Assembly (NCBI RefSeq): GCF_041320605.1
Contig: NZ_CP166679.1
Location: 2,962,001 to 3,026,000, forward strand
Length of the DNA: 64,000 bases
Source: Arenibacter antarcticus
Lineage (GTDB): Bacteria; Bacteroidota; Bacteroidia; Flavobacteriales; Flavobacteriaceae
Reading direction: 5' to 3'
Shown here: in pieces, positions 45,032 through 54,624 of the stretch
Layout: each line of letters opens with the position of its first letter
Position numbering within the stretch: position 1 is the first letter of the stretch
The notes under the pieces: generated by a model
The model's input: the letters and a program-made list of their open reading frames with translations, nothing else
What the model was told of the DNA's origin: nothing
Databases searched by the model: none
Program-made: the position numbers and the translations under genes

Positions 45032-46423
45032 TTATAAATGGATAACTTCTCCGTAAGCATCGGCTACTGCTTCCATAACGGCTTCACTCATGGTAGGGTG
45101 GGGGTGTACAGATTTTAAGATCTCATGCCCTGTGGTTTCTAATTTTCTAGCCACTACTGCTTCGGCGATCATATCCGTTACCCCGGCACCGATCATATGA
45201 CATCCCAGCCATTCCCCGTATTTTGCATCGAAAATTACTTTTACAAATCCGTCCTTTGCTCCTATGGCGGCAGCTTTTCCACTAGCGGAGAAAGGAAATT
45301 TACCAACCTTAATTTCGTATCCTTTTTCAATGGCCTGTTTTTCTGTAAGGCCAACAGAGGCAATCTCTGGGGAACAATAGGTGCATCCGGGGATATTTCC
45401 GTAGTCCAAAGGCGCTACATTTAAATCCGCTAATTTCTCCACACAAAGAATTCCTTCAGCAGAAGCAACATGTGCCAAAGCCTGTCCTGGGACAATATCT
45501 CCAATGGCGTAGTAGCCTGGGATGTTGGTCTGGTAGTAGTCGTTGACAAGGATTTTATCCTTATCGATAGCAATCCCTACTTCTTCCAAGCCAATGTTTT
45601 CTATATTGGATTTAATTCCAACAGCGGAAAGAACGATATCCGCTTCCAATATTTCTTCTCCTTTTGCGGTTTTCACTGTCGCTTTTACACCATCACCGGA
45701 AGTGTCCACTTTAGTAACTTCAGCAGAAGTCATGATTTTGATACCTGCTTTTTTAAGGCTGCGCTCCAATTGCTTGGACACTTCCTCATCTTCTACGGGA
45801 ACCACATTAGGAAGGAACTCTACCACGGTAACATCGCTTCCCATAGCATTGTAGAAATAGGCAAATTCTATTCCTATGGCACCGCTACCTACTACTAACA
45901 TTTTTTTGGGCTGGTGGTCCAAGGTCATGGCTTCACGATAACCAATTATTTTTTTACCGTCCTGTGGCAAACTGGGAAGTTCCCTACTTCTTGCACCAGT
46001 GGCGATGATTATATTGCTGGCGGAATATTCCGTCTCTTTTCCATCGGCGGACTTAACACTAACTTTTTTTCCCGGTTTCAGGGTGCCGAAACCGTTGATG
46101 ACCTCAATTTTGTTCTTTTTCATCAAAAACTGGACTCCCTTGCTCATGCCGTCAGCGACATTGCGACTCCTTTTCACAACAGCATCAAAATCCTTGTCAA
46201 CTCCTTCAGCTTTTAGTCCATAATCACTTGCGTGCTGTAGGTACTCAAAAACCTGAGCCGATTTCAATAGCGCCTTGGTAGGGATACATCCCCAATTTAA
46301 ACATACACCGCCTAGGTTTTCCTTTTCTATAATGGCAGTCTTAAATCCTAATTGGGAAGCTCTAATAGCGGTTACATAACCACCAGGGCCACTACCTAAT
46401 ACAATAATATCGAAATTGCTCAT
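45032..46423 (-). CDS. lpdA: Dihydrolipoyl dehydrogenase (E3)
   Basis: 463 residues. It reoxidises dihydrolipoamide for 2-oxoacid dehydrogenase complexes and the glycine cleavage system. The redox disulfide is Cys41-x4-Cys46 (GVCLNWGCIPTK). FAD-binding GSGPGG (about 10-15), NAD-binding GSGAIGIEFAYF and the active-site His442/Glu447 in HPHPTMSEA at the C-terminus are all intact. No E1/E2 genes are adjacent. The promoter candidate TAACTTTG is 36 bases before the ATG. Confidence 0.97.
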   Translation of the reverse strand: MSNFDIIVLGSGPGGYVTAIRASQLGFKTAIIEKENLGGVCLNWGCIPTKALLKSAQVFEYLQHASDYGLKAEGVDKDFDAVVKRSRNVADGMSKGVQFLMKKNKIEVINGFGTLKPGKKVSVKSADGKETEYSASNIIIATGARSRELPSLPQDGKKIIGYREAMTLDHQPKKMLVVGSGAIGIEFAYFYNAMGSDVTVVEFLPNVVPVEDEEVSKQLERSLKKAGIKIMTSAEVTKVDTSGDGVKATVKTAKGEEILEADIVLSAVGIKSNIENIGLEEVGIAIDKDKILVNDYYQTNIPGYYAIGDIVPGQALAHVASAEGILCVEKLADLNVAPLDYGNIPGCTYCSPEIASVGLTEKQAIEKGYEIKVGKFPFSASGKAAAIGAKDGFVKVIFDAKYGEWLGCHMIGAGVTDMIAEAVVARKLETTGHEILKSVHPHPTMSEAVMEAVADAYGEVIHL

Positions 46424-46458
46424 CCTATCTATTTTTTGATAACTATATATTAAAGTGC

Positions 46459-46466
46459 CAAAGTTA
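46459..46466 (-). promoter_or_regulatory. Putative lpdA -7 element (TAACTTTG on minus strand)
   Basis: CAAAGTTA on the plus strand reads TAACTTTG on the minus strand, an exact TAnnTTTG match, 35 bases upstream of the lpdA start. No -33 TTG is evident. Confidence 0.4.
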
Positions 46467-46594
46467 CAAAACCATACCGAATTCCCACGGATGACATTTT
46501 AAATTAATGGGAAAATTGATATAGTTTTTTTAGGCACCAAAATTAAACCTAGTCTTTAATTAGGGGCGGTGTTGAAATAGGGTGCAAGAAGAAG

Positions 46595-47092
46595 TTATTT
46601 GGCAGGTATAAATTTAAGGGCGGCGCCGTTTACACAATGTCGTTTGCCTGTCGTTTCATTAGGACCATCGTCAAAGACGTGGCCTAAATGACCACCACAG
46701 GTAGCGCAGTGTTCTTCGGTACGTTTAAAACCAATTTTGTAGTCTACATTAAAGGCTACATTTCCCTTAATTTCCCGATCAAAGCTGGGCCATCCGGTTC
46801 CTGAATCAAATTTATATTCACTTTTAAAAAGTTCGGTGCCGCATGCCGCACAGGCGTAGACTCCTTTTTGCTTGATGTGCAACAATTCACTAGATCCAGC
46901 ATTTTCGGTACCTGCCTTTCGCAGTACATAAAACTCCATATCGGTAAGTTGTTCCCGCCATTCGGTTTCGGACTTGGTGACCTTAAAGTTTTCCTGTTTT
47001 GGGGCTGTTTCCGCTTTGGACGCTTCCTTTTCTTGGGAGGTTCCCTTACATCCAATAAAAATTAGGCAAAAAGCTAATAATATTCTTTTCAT
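46595..47092 (-). CDS. msrB: Peptide-methionine (R)-S-oxide reductase lipoprotein
   Basis: 165 residues. Lipobox IFIGC (Cys15) anchors it in the envelope. Zinc cysteines are Cys81/Cys84 and Cys129/Cys132 (CAAC and CATC) and the catalytic cysteine is Cys153 in KRHCVNGAALKF, the usual MsrB ending. It reduces the R isomer of methionine sulfoxide in damaged envelope proteins. No MsrA is fused or adjacent. The linker (about 16-38) is rich in Glu, Lys and Ala. Confidence 0.95.
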   Translation of the reverse strand: MKRILLAFCLIFIGCKGTSQEKEASKAETAPKQENFKVTKSETEWREQLTDMEFYVLRKAGTENAGSSELLHIKQKGVYACAACGTELFKSEYKFDSGTGWPSFDREIKGNVAFNVDYKIGFKRTEEHCATCGGHLGHVFDDGPNETTGKRHCVNGAALKFIPAK

Positions 47093-47187
47093 GGAACTAC
47101 AATTTTTAATGGTTTAGACGAAGCAATTGGCACTTCCTTTCAAACGGTATTTGTGGAATATTCTGGCGTAAGTGTTTTGTTTTTAAA

Positions 47188-47228
47188 ACTATAGGTCCTT
47201 GAATTCGATGGAATCAAGGACCTATAGT
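47188..47228 (-). terminator. Terminator downstream of the collagen-like lipoprotein gene
   Basis: A perfect 15-base-pair stem: ACTATAGGTCCTTGA (47188-47202) and TCAAGGACCTATAGT (47214-47228), 11-base loop. Reading the minus strand, it follows the lipoprotein stop and is followed by TTTTAAAAAC. It could also terminate from the plus strand. Confidence 0.85.
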
Positions 47229-47247
47229 AAAAAAGTAGTAATGCTAT

Positions 47248-47802
47248 TTATTTTATTGTAAATCGCTGTACATCCTTTTCGGCAACCCCAAGGGCATTCA
47301 TTACTGCCTTGATATTGGATTTGTCCATTTTTGATGATAAACCCAAATTTGCAGGAACTACAAATACTCGAAATATTTGATTTGATACAAGGCTCTGGTC
47401 CACCATTGAAGCATCGAAATCTGGTTCAAGATAGATTGTATAATCATTTTTGGTGAAGTCGAAGTTGTAATAAAGAACCCCTAGATCGGTGAAGAAAGGT
47501 TGAGGGAGTTGTCGCCACACGTCTAGATCATTATCCACTTCTTCCAATCTGTATACCAATATTGCATCATCAGGGAAGAGTTCAATACTATGGGCGGAGA
47601 AAGGTTCATTAAACGAGTAAGTGTTAGATGCAGGATTTAAAGTTAAGTCGATATCTACTTCAAAGACAATCGCCTCAAATATAGAACCGTCAATTCCGTC
47701 TTCACCATCAAAACCGTCAAAACCGGGAGGCCCAGCAGGCCCTTCGCAGGCCATAAAAAATAATGCTACAAATGTTCCTAAAAGGATGCCGAATTTTTTC
47801 AT
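47248..47802 (-). CDS. Lipoprotein with short collagen-like repeat
   Basis: 184 residues. Lipobox MAC (Cys19) is followed directly by seven G-x-y triplets (residues 21-39, GPAGPPGFDGFDGEDGIDG). This is a collagen-like segment placed between the anchor and a folded domain of unknown family (about 40-184: LTLNPASNTYSFNEPF, YYNFDFTKNDYTIYLE). The seven triplets are too few to form a stable trimer alone, though they may act as a spacer. Such proteins are fairly common in Bacteroidota; their partners are not known. The gene has its own terminator and no operon partner. Confidence 0.75.
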   Translation of the reverse strand: MKKFGILLGTFVALFFMACEGPAGPPGFDGFDGEDGIDGSIFEAIVFEVDIDLTLNPASNTYSFNEPFSAHSIELFPDDAILVYRLEEVDNDLDVWRQLPQPFFTDLGVLYYNFDFTKNDYTIYLEPDFDASMVDQSLVSNQIFRVFVVPANLGLSSKMDKSNIKAVMNALGVAEKDVQRFTIK

Positions 47803-47954
47803 AATTATAATATTTTTGATTTAGTGAAATAAATGATTGCCGTTGTATTTTTATAATAGTTTCAAGAATCGTTCCACTTTTTATTTTTATACTTGTAAAG
47901 TTAGTAATTTGTAATAAGTGGGCGCCATTATAGAATGTGCTTGCTTAAGTTACT

Positions 47955-47962
47955 TATATTTG
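47955..47962 (+). promoter_or_regulatory. Putative glgB -7 element (TATATTTG)
   Basis: An exact TAnnTTTG match 17 bases before the glgB ATG at 47980. It lies inside the longer alternative frame and therefore argues for the shorter start. Confidence 0.45.
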
Positions 47963-47979
47963 AACTAAATAACGCAATA

Positions 47980-49878
47980 ATGACCAAGGTAATATCCCAT
48001 AGTTTATTTTCCGAATTTGATATTGATCTGTTTAAATCAGGGAAGCATTTTAAGCTTTACGAAAAATTGGGTTCCCACCTTATAGAGGTAGATGGTGTTA
48101 AAGGTACCTATTTTGCAGTTTGGGCTCCATCCGCAAGATCGGTTTCCGTTGTTGGAGATTTTAATGATTGGTATGAATCCGAACACCAACTTAATGTGCG
48201 TTGGGATGGCAGTGGAATTTGGGAAGGATTTATTCCGGATCTAGGAGAAGGTACTTTATATAAATACAGGATCCATTCTAATAACCATGGGGTGGTAACC
48301 GAAAAGGCCGATCCCTTTGCCAAAAGTTGTGAGCACCCTCCAAGAACCGCTTCTGTGGTTTGGGATGCCTCCCACAGTTGGAAAGATAAGGAATGGATGG
48401 GGTCTAGGAAGGAAAAGAATTCCCTGGATAGTCCTTTTGCAGTCTATGAAGTGCATTTGGGGTCCTGGAAAAGGAAGTCGGACAACCAGTTTATGACCTA
48501 TAGGGAGTTGGCAGTGGATTTGGTAGCGTATGTGAAGGAGATGAATTTTACGCATATAGAATTTATGCCGATTATGGAATATCCGTATGATCCCTCTTGG
48601 GGATATCAATTAACCGGATATTTTGCGCCTACCTCTCGATTTGGAAAGGCAGAGGATTTTAAATTTTTGGTAGATACCTTGCACCAAAATAATATAGGGG
48701 TGATTTTGGATTGGGTACCCTCCCACTTTCCTGAAGATCCTCATGGATTAGGATTTTTTGATGGATCACATCTTTACGAACACCCTGATAGTAGAAGGGG
48801 ATATCATCCAGATTGGAAGAGCTTAATTTTTAATTACGGTCGCAATGAAGTACGGGCCTTTCTGATAAGTAATGCCATGTATTGGTTAGATCATTATCAT
48901 GTGGATGCCCTTAGGGTTGATGCTGTAGCCTCCATGATTTACTTGGATTACTCCAGAGAAGAAGGGGAATGGGAACCCAATATTTATGGAAATAATGAAA
49001 ATTTGGAAGCCATATCCTTTATCAGGGAACTAAATGAAACCGTGTATTCCAACTTTGAGGGCATTCAGATGATTGCCGAGGAGTCTACTTCCTTTTCTAT
49101 GGTCTCCAAGCCTGTGAATATGGGCGGACTAGGTTTTGGGATGAAATGGATGATGGGATGGATGCACGATACTTTGGAATACTTTAAAAAAGATCCTTTA
49201 TACAGGAAATTTCATCAAAACGATCTAACCTTTAGTGCCACCTATGCCTTTACGGAGAATTTTATGCTCCCATTTTCACATGATGAGGTGGTCTATGGGA
49301 AACAATCGCTTTTATATAGAATGCCGGGAGATGAATGGCAACGTTTTGCGAATCTGAGATTGCTATTTGGATACATGTACACGCACCCAGGGGCCAATTT
49401 AATTTTTATGGGTGGTGAATTTGGCCAATCTTCGGAATGGAATTTTCAAAAAGGCCTAGAATGGGATCTGTTGCAATACGATTTCCATAAAGGCATACAA
49501 AACTTGGTGCGGGATCTAAATTTACTTTATCGCGATTATCCGGCATTGTATGAATTACAATTTAGTGCCGAAGGATTTCAATGGATCGATTATGGAGATC
49601 ATGAAAATTCGGTACTGACCTATATCAGAAAAGGGAACGATACTAAAAAAGACCTTTACGTTGCCTGTAATTTTACTCCTAACCCCAAGAATAAATACAG
49701 GATGGGGGTTCCAATTACTGGGTCGCTAAAAGAAATTTTTAACAGCGATGCTAAGGAATACGGAGGTTCTGGATTAGAAAATGGGATTTTAAAAACGACA
49801 AAGACCCCATGGCATGGTTATGAAAGTTCTGTGGAAATTACGATCCCACCACTTGGGATGGTAGTGTTTACTCAATAA
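47980..49878 (+). CDS. glgB: 1,4-alpha-glucan branching enzyme
   Basis: 632 residues from ATG 47980 (MTKVISHSLF). An upstream ATG at 47935 would add 15 residues, MCLLKLLIF..., but contains the promoter element and looks unnatural. A CBM48-like N-terminal domain (about 35-130) precedes the GH13 barrel. The nucleophile is Asp314 (DALRVDAVAS), the acid/base Glu367 in IAEEST, and HDEV marks the third acid site. The enzyme makes alpha-1,6 branches in glycogen. GH31 alpha-glucosidase is 95 bases downstream and may be co-transcribed. glgA and glgC are not in the window. Confidence 0.96.
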   Translation: MTKVISHSLFSEFDIDLFKSGKHFKLYEKLGSHLIEVDGVKGTYFAVWAPSARSVSVVGDFNDWYESEHQLNVRWDGSGIWEGFIPDLGEGTLYKYRIHSNNHGVVTEKADPFAKSCEHPPRTASVVWDASHSWKDKEWMGSRKEKNSLDSPFAVYEVHLGSWKRKSDNQFMTYRELAVDLVAYVKEMNFTHIEFMPIMEYPYDPSWGYQLTGYFAPTSRFGKAEDFKFLVDTLHQNNIGVILDWVPSHFPEDPHGLGFFDGSHLYEHPDSRRGYHPDWKSLIFNYGRNEVRAFLISNAMYWLDHYHVDALRVDAVASMIYLDYSREEGEWEPNIYGNNENLEAISFIRELNETVYSNFEGIQMIAEESTSFSMVSKPVNMGGLGFGMKWMMGWMHDTLEYFKKDPLYRKFHQNDLTFSATYAFTENFMLPFSHDEVVYGKQSLLYRMPGDEWQRFANLRLLFGYMYTHPGANLIFMGGEFGQSSEWNFQKGLEWDLLQYDFHKGIQNLVRDLNLLYRDYPALYELQFSAEGFQWIDYGDHENSVLTYIRKGNDTKKDLYVACNFTPNPKNKYRMGVPITGSLKEIFNSDAKEYGGSGLENGILKTTKTPWHGYESSVEITIPPLGMVVFTQ

Positions 49879-49973
49879 AAATTGAATGTTGCGCTATTAT
49901 GGGGCTATTTTAATATAACATTTCGTAAATAGATCGGAATGTACTTTTTTTGCACCTCCAAAATCACATATCC

Positions 49974-52370
49974 ATGATTACCAATACCGAGCTAGAATAT
50001 AAAGGAAATCTATATCCCAATTCAATTATTGATTTTAAAAGGGATACTGATAAATTGTATTTCACTACCCTAAATGGGGTAATTCTAGAAATCACCATTT
50101 TGCGTGATAGTATTTTTAGATTTAGATATGCCACTGAAAATATCTTTGAGGCCGACTTTTCCTATGCCATAAGTGAAAATGCTATTCTTGGATATAATCA
50201 ACTAGAGGTAGAGGAGACGGCGACGGAATACTTAATACGTACCGCTAAACTTACAATACTAGTAGATAAACAAACGTTAAGGACACAGGTTTCGGATCTA
50301 ACGGGCTTTATTGTTTGTGAGGACGAACTGGGGTTTCATTGGGAGGAGAATTATGAATATGGGGGGAACACTGTGAAAATGAGCAAAATCACCCAAAATA
50401 CAGAGAGCTTTTACGGCTTGGGAGATAAAGCAACACATAGTAATCTTAAAGGTAAACGAGTAAGTAACTGGGTAACGGATCAATATGCATATGGCAAGGA
50501 TCAAGACCCACTTTATAAAGCCATTCCATTTTTTATTGGACTACACAATGAGCAGGCATATGGAATTTTCTTTGACAATACCTTTAAATCGCAGTTCGAT
50601 TTTGCTCATGAACGTAGGAATGTAACCAGTTTTTGGGCAGATGGGGGAGAAATGAACTACTATTTTTTCTATGGTCCTTCATTTGGTCAAGTAGTAAAAG
50701 ACTATACCAATTTTACCGGTACACCAGAATTGCCACCTATGTGGGCAATGGGATACCATCAATCCAAGTGGAGTTATTTTCCGGAAAGCAATGTTCGCGA
50801 ACTGGCTGCAACATTTAGAAAATTAAGGATTCCCTGTGATGGTCTTTATTTGGACATAGATTATATGGACGGATTTAGATGTTTTACTTGGGATAAAAAC
50901 CACTTTCCGAATCCCAAAAAAATGATCTCTGATTTGGAGAAGGACGGATTTAAGACCGTAGTTATGATCGATCCTGGAATAAAGATCGATAAGGATTATT
51001 CGGTCTATCAGGAAGCCATAGAGAACGATTATTTCTGTAAACGTGCCGATGGTGCTTTTATGAAAGGAAAAGTATGGCCCGGGGAATGTTATTTTCCCGA
51101 TTTCACTAATCCTGTGGTAAGGGAATGGTGGGCAGAACTTTATAAGGAAATGTTTACCGATATAGGTGTGCATGCCGTGTGGAACGATATGAACGAACCC
51201 GCAGTAATGGAAGTGCCTACCAAGACAGCGCCTTTGGATACCCGACATAATTTTGACGGCCATCCCTGCTCACACCGAAAGGCACATAATGTTTATGGTA
51301 TGCAAATGGTAAGGGCTACCTATGAGGGGATAAAGAAGTATGTTTACCCTAAGCGACCTTTTGTGATCACAAGAGCAGCCTATGCAGGTACACAGCGGTA
51401 TTCCTCGACTTGGACAGGGGATAACGTAGCCACCTGGGAACATTTATGGATCGCCAACGTTCAAGTTCAAAGGATGTGTATGAGCGGTTATTCCTTTGTG
51501 GGCTCAGATATTGGGGGCTTTGCAGAACAACCAAGTGGGGAATTATTTGCAAGGTGGATCCAATTGGGAGTTTTCCATCCATTTTGTAGGGTGCATTCCA
51601 GTGGAGATCACGGCGATCAAGAGCCCTGGTCTTTTGATGATGAGGTGACCGATATTGTGCGTAAATTTATTGAACTTCGCTATCAATTGCTCCCTTATCT
51701 GTACACTATGTTCTACAGATATTCAAAAGAAGGAACACCTATGATAAAACCTTTGGTCTATTTTGATCAAAAGGATCCCCAGACCCATTTTAGAACGGAT
51801 GAGTTTATTTTTGGGGAACAGATCCTAGTATGTCCAGTTCAGGAACCCAATGCGCAAGGTCGTAGAATGTACATTCCTAGAGGGACCTGGTATGATTATT
51901 GGACCGATGAGGTGGTGCCTGGAGGAATGGAGAAATGGATTGTAGCCGATATAGATAAAATACCTCTTTTTGTAAAGGAGGGAGCCATTATTCCAAAGTT
52001 TCCGGTACAGCAATATGTAGGGGAATTGGAAATTAAGGAACTTCTTTTGGAAGTATATTATAAGAAAGGAGTAGAAAACTCTACGGTCTACGAGGATGCT
52101 CAAGATGGGTATGATTACAAGAAAGGAAGGTTCAGTCTTCGGAACTTTAGTTTTAGGGGCAAGGAGAACGAGTTGATCATTCAGCAGTTTAAAGAAGGAA
52201 CTTTTATCACCTCCTATGGAACCTTTAAAATGAATTTCCATGGTCTGCCCTTCAAAATAAAGGAAGTGAGGGTAGATAATGAAATAGTTGAGCTAAAGGA
52301 CGTTAAGCTAAACGGAAATAATAATATTCATATCAGCAAAGAATTTACTGTATTGCATCTAATTGGATAG
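49974..52370 (+). CDS. Alpha-glucosidase, glycoside hydrolase family 31
   Basis: 798 residues from ATG 49974; a TTG at 49950 in frame is less likely. The N-terminal beta-sandwich (about 1-230) precedes a TIM barrel with nucleophile Asp405 in WNDMNEPAV and acid/base Asp483 in WTGDNVATWEHL; both fit GH31. No signal peptide, so it probably acts in the cytoplasm on maltodextrins or glycogen debris. Its place immediately after glgB supports a role in alpha-glucan turnover (inference). The C-terminal domains (about 680-798) are typical beta-sheet modules. Confidence 0.95.
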   Translation: MITNTELEYKGNLYPNSIIDFKRDTDKLYFTTLNGVILEITILRDSIFRFRYATENIFEADFSYAISENAILGYNQLEVEETATEYLIRTAKLTILVDKQTLRTQVSDLTGFIVCEDELGFHWEENYEYGGNTVKMSKITQNTESFYGLGDKATHSNLKGKRVSNWVTDQYAYGKDQDPLYKAIPFFIGLHNEQAYGIFFDNTFKSQFDFAHERRNVTSFWADGGEMNYYFFYGPSFGQVVKDYTNFTGTPELPPMWAMGYHQSKWSYFPESNVRELAATFRKLRIPCDGLYLDIDYMDGFRCFTWDKNHFPNPKKMISDLEKDGFKTVVMIDPGIKIDKDYSVYQEAIENDYFCKRADGAFMKGKVWPGECYFPDFTNPVVREWWAELYKEMFTDIGVHAVWNDMNEPAVMEVPTKTAPLDTRHNFDGHPCSHRKAHNVYGMQMVRATYEGIKKYVYPKRPFVITRAAYAGTQRYSSTWTGDNVATWEHLWIANVQVQRMCMSGYSFVGSDIGGFAEQPSGELFARWIQLGVFHPFCRVHSSGDHGDQEPWSFDDEVTDIVRKFIELRYQLLPYLYTMFYRYSKEGTPMIKPLVYFDQKDPQTHFRTDEFIFGEQILVCPVQEPNAQGRRMYIPRGTWYDYWTDEVVPGGMEKWIVADIDKIPLFVKEGAIIPKFPVQQYVGELEIKELLLEVYYKKGVENSTVYEDAQDGYDYKKGRFSLRNFSFRGKENELIIQQFKEGTFITSYGTFKMNFHGLPFKIKEVRVDNEIVELKDVKLNGNNNIHISKEFTVLHLIG

Positions 52371-52409
52371 TAATTTTTTTGTAATTTTCGTTAATTAACA
52401 CTCTATGTG

Positions 52410-53219
52410 ATGAAAAAAATAATATTAATAATAGCGATTTTTATTGGGGTTTTGGCTTGTAAGACCAATCCTTTTACCGGACAAAAGGTCCTGAATTTTT
52501 ATGGGAACAGTCAGATTTTTCCAACCGCTTTCGCACAATACGACCAATTTTTGGGAGAGCATAAGGTAATTAGTGGAACGGCGGATGCAAGAATGATTAC
52601 CAAAACTGGTCAGAGGATTGCCGCTGCTGCAGAGCGTTGGCTTTCTGCAAATGGGTATCCAGGTTATCTCAAAGATTATAAGTGGGAATATAATCTGGTA
52701 GAAGATAAAACCGTCAATGCCTGGTGTATGCCGGGTGGGAAAATTGTATTCTATACCGGAATCCTTCCTATTTGTAATGGTGAAACTGGTGTAGCCGTAG
52801 TGATGGGTCACGAAGTAGCCCATGCGCTAGCCGATCACGGTGCCCAACGTATGAGTGCAGGTACCTTACAGCAATTAGGGGCCGTAGCGGGGAATGTAGC
52901 CATTCAAGATCCCGAAAAAAGAGACATCTTCAATCAAGCCTATGGAGTTGGTTCGCAGGTGGGGATAATGCTTCCTTTTAGTAGGAGTCATGAGACCGAA
53001 GCCGACCGGATAGGCCTTCAAATAATGGCCATTGCTGGCTATAATCCCGATGAAGCTGCAGAGCTTTGGAGGAGGATGAAGGCTCAAAGTGGAGGAGGAG
53101 CGCCACCAGAATTTTTAAGTACCCACCCTTCCAATGAAACCAGAATTGAAAATCTGTCTCAATGGGCCCCGTTGGCCAAGCAAGAAGCCGCTAAATTTGG
53201 GGTTACAAGCTTTCAGTAA
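52410..53219 (+). CDS. M48 family metallopeptidase, lipoprotein
   Basis: 269 residues from ATG 52410; the GTG immediately before it (52407) is in frame but not needed. Lipobox GVLAC (about 15-16) gives a membrane-anchored protein outside the cytoplasm. The zinc motif HEVAH is at 134-138 and the third ligand Glu197 is in SHETEADRIG. Related proteins (LoiP/BepA types) control outer-membrane protein quality. The gene follows GH31 by 39 bases with no terminator, but a terminator comes after it. Confidence 0.93.
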   Translation: MKKIILIIAIFIGVLACKTNPFTGQKVLNFYGNSQIFPTAFAQYDQFLGEHKVISGTADARMITKTGQRIAAAAERWLSANGYPGYLKDYKWEYNLVEDKTVNAWCMPGGKIVFYTGILPICNGETGVAVVMGHEVAHALADHGAQRMSAGTLQQLGAVAGNVAIQDPEKRDIFNQAYGVGSQVGIMLPFSRSHETEADRIGLQIMAIAGYNPDEAAELWRRMKAQSGGGAPPEFLSTHPSNETRIENLSQWAPLAKQEAAKFGVTSFQ

Positions 53220-53258
53220 TAAAGATTAAATTGAAGTATAGACCACACAATAATATGG

Positions 53259-53286
53259 GAGCCGTTCTAAAGGACGGCTCTTTTTT
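53259..53286 (+). terminator. Terminator between M48 and MFS genes
   Basis: GAGCCGT (53259-53265) pairs with ACGGCTC (53274-53280), with a further wobble-containing extension inside, followed by six T. It ends ten bases before the MFS start codon, so the MFS promoter must overlap it or transcription must read through. Confidence 0.8.
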
Positions 53287-53295
53287 ATGCTATAA

Positions 53296-54624
53296 ATGGT
53301 AAAACAACACCCAGCTAAAGGAAGTAAGAAATTGTTGAACGCCTGGGCATTTTATGACTGGGCAAATTCGGTCTATAGCCTTGTAATTACCTCGGCAATT
53401 TTCCCCATTTTTTATGGGGCATTGTTCCGAATGGCAGATGTAGAAAAGGTAACTGTTTTTGGCGGGGAGATAGCTAGGGCTCCTTTAATTAGTTATGTGA
53501 CCTCCGCTGCTTTTTTGTTTATAGCAATCCTGACTCCCTTTATATCCGGTATTGCAGATTATTTAGGCAATAAAAGGCTTTTTATGAAATTCTTCTGCTA
53601 CTTGGGAGCCCTGTCCTGCATTGGCTTGTATTGGTTTTCCCTAGAGCATATATATATTAGTTTAACCTGCTATTTCTTTGGATTAGTGGGATTTTGGGTT
53701 AGTCTGGCTTTTAATAACTCCTATTTACCAGATGTGGCATTCCCCGAGCAACAGGATAAAATTAGTGCTAAAGGTTTTTCTTTGGGATATTTAGGCAGTG
53801 TTCTCCTGTTGCTCTTCAATTTGACGATGGTGATGAAGCCAGATCTTTTTGGAATAGAATCTGATGCAAGTGGTGTTGCAGAGGTTAAAGCGATGCGCTA
53901 TTCCTTCCTGACAGTAGGAATTTGGTGGGTAGGTTTTGCCCAGTACACCTTCTATTTTCTTCCCAAGGGATATAGGAAGGAAGGTGAAAGACGGAATATA
54001 GTGCTCAATGGTTTTAGGGAACTTAAAGGGGTATGGCAAGAGTTGGGGGATCAAATAAGATTGAAGCGTTATTTGGCTGCTTTTTTTGTGTATAGCATGG
54101 CGGTGCAAACGGTGATACTGATTGCAACCTATTTTGGGGAAGAAGAGATAGCTTGGGGTGGAGATAGTGAACGTACAACTGGATTAATCCTAAGTATACT
54201 AGTGATACAATTGGTGGCCATTGTTGGTGCTACGGTAACCGCTAGGTTGTCCGGATGGTTGGGGAACATAAAGACGCTGACTATTATAAATCTCCTTTGG
54301 TTGGTGATTTGTATTTATGCTTATTTTGTGGTCACCCCTAATGATTTCTATATTACTGCCGGATTTGTGGGATTGGTAATGGGAGGAATACAAGCATTGT
54401 CCCGTTCTACCTACTCTAAATTTTTGCCAGAAACTACCGATACAACTTCCTTTTTTAGTTTTTATGATGTGGCTGAAAAAATTGGGATCGTAATTGGGAC
54501 CTTTATGTACGGATATATAGCCCAGGCTACAGGAAGTATGAGGAATGCGATTGTGTTTTTAGGTGTTTTCTTTCTCATTGGAGCACTTCTCTTGACTAGG
54601 GTAAATAAGGTGAGGGAGGTTTAA
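53296..54624 (+). CDS. MFS transporter, UMF1/Atg22-like
   Basis: 442 residues with about 12 membrane helices. The N-terminal AWAFYDWANSVYSLVI (about 15-30) and the GGIQALSRSTYSKFLPE stretch (about 364-380) are hallmarks of the UMF1/Atg22-type group, with the D-W-A and R/K residues in the first and tenth helices. Substrate not known; members are proposed exporters. The start lies ten bases after a terminator. The stop is directly adjacent to the stop of the convergent gene. Confidence 0.88.
   Translation: MVKQHPAKGSKKLLNAWAFYDWANSVYSLVITSAIFPIFYGALFRMADVEKVTVFGGEIARAPLISYVTSAAFLFIAILTPFISGIADYLGNKRLFMKFFCYLGALSCIGLYWFSLEHIYISLTCYFFGLVGFWVSLAFNNSYLPDVAFPEQQDKISAKGFSLGYLGSVLLLLFNLTMVMKPDLFGIESDASGVAEVKAMRYSFLTVGIWWVGFAQYTFYFLPKGYRKEGERRNIVLNGFRELKGVWQELGDQIRLKRYLAAFFVYSMAVQTVILIATYFGEEEIAWGGDSERTTGLILSILVIQLVAIVGATVTARLSGWLGNIKTLTIINLLWLVICIYAYFVVTPNDFYITAGFVGLVMGGIQALSRSTYSKFLPETTDTTSFFSFYDVAEKIGIVIGTFMYGYIAQATGSMRNAIVFLGVFFLIGALLLTRVNKVREV

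Noticed and set aside
45470-45898. 142-codon plus-strand frame within lpdA
   Set aside because: Antisense shadow of the dihydrolipoyl dehydrogenase gene, which has all catalytic residues.
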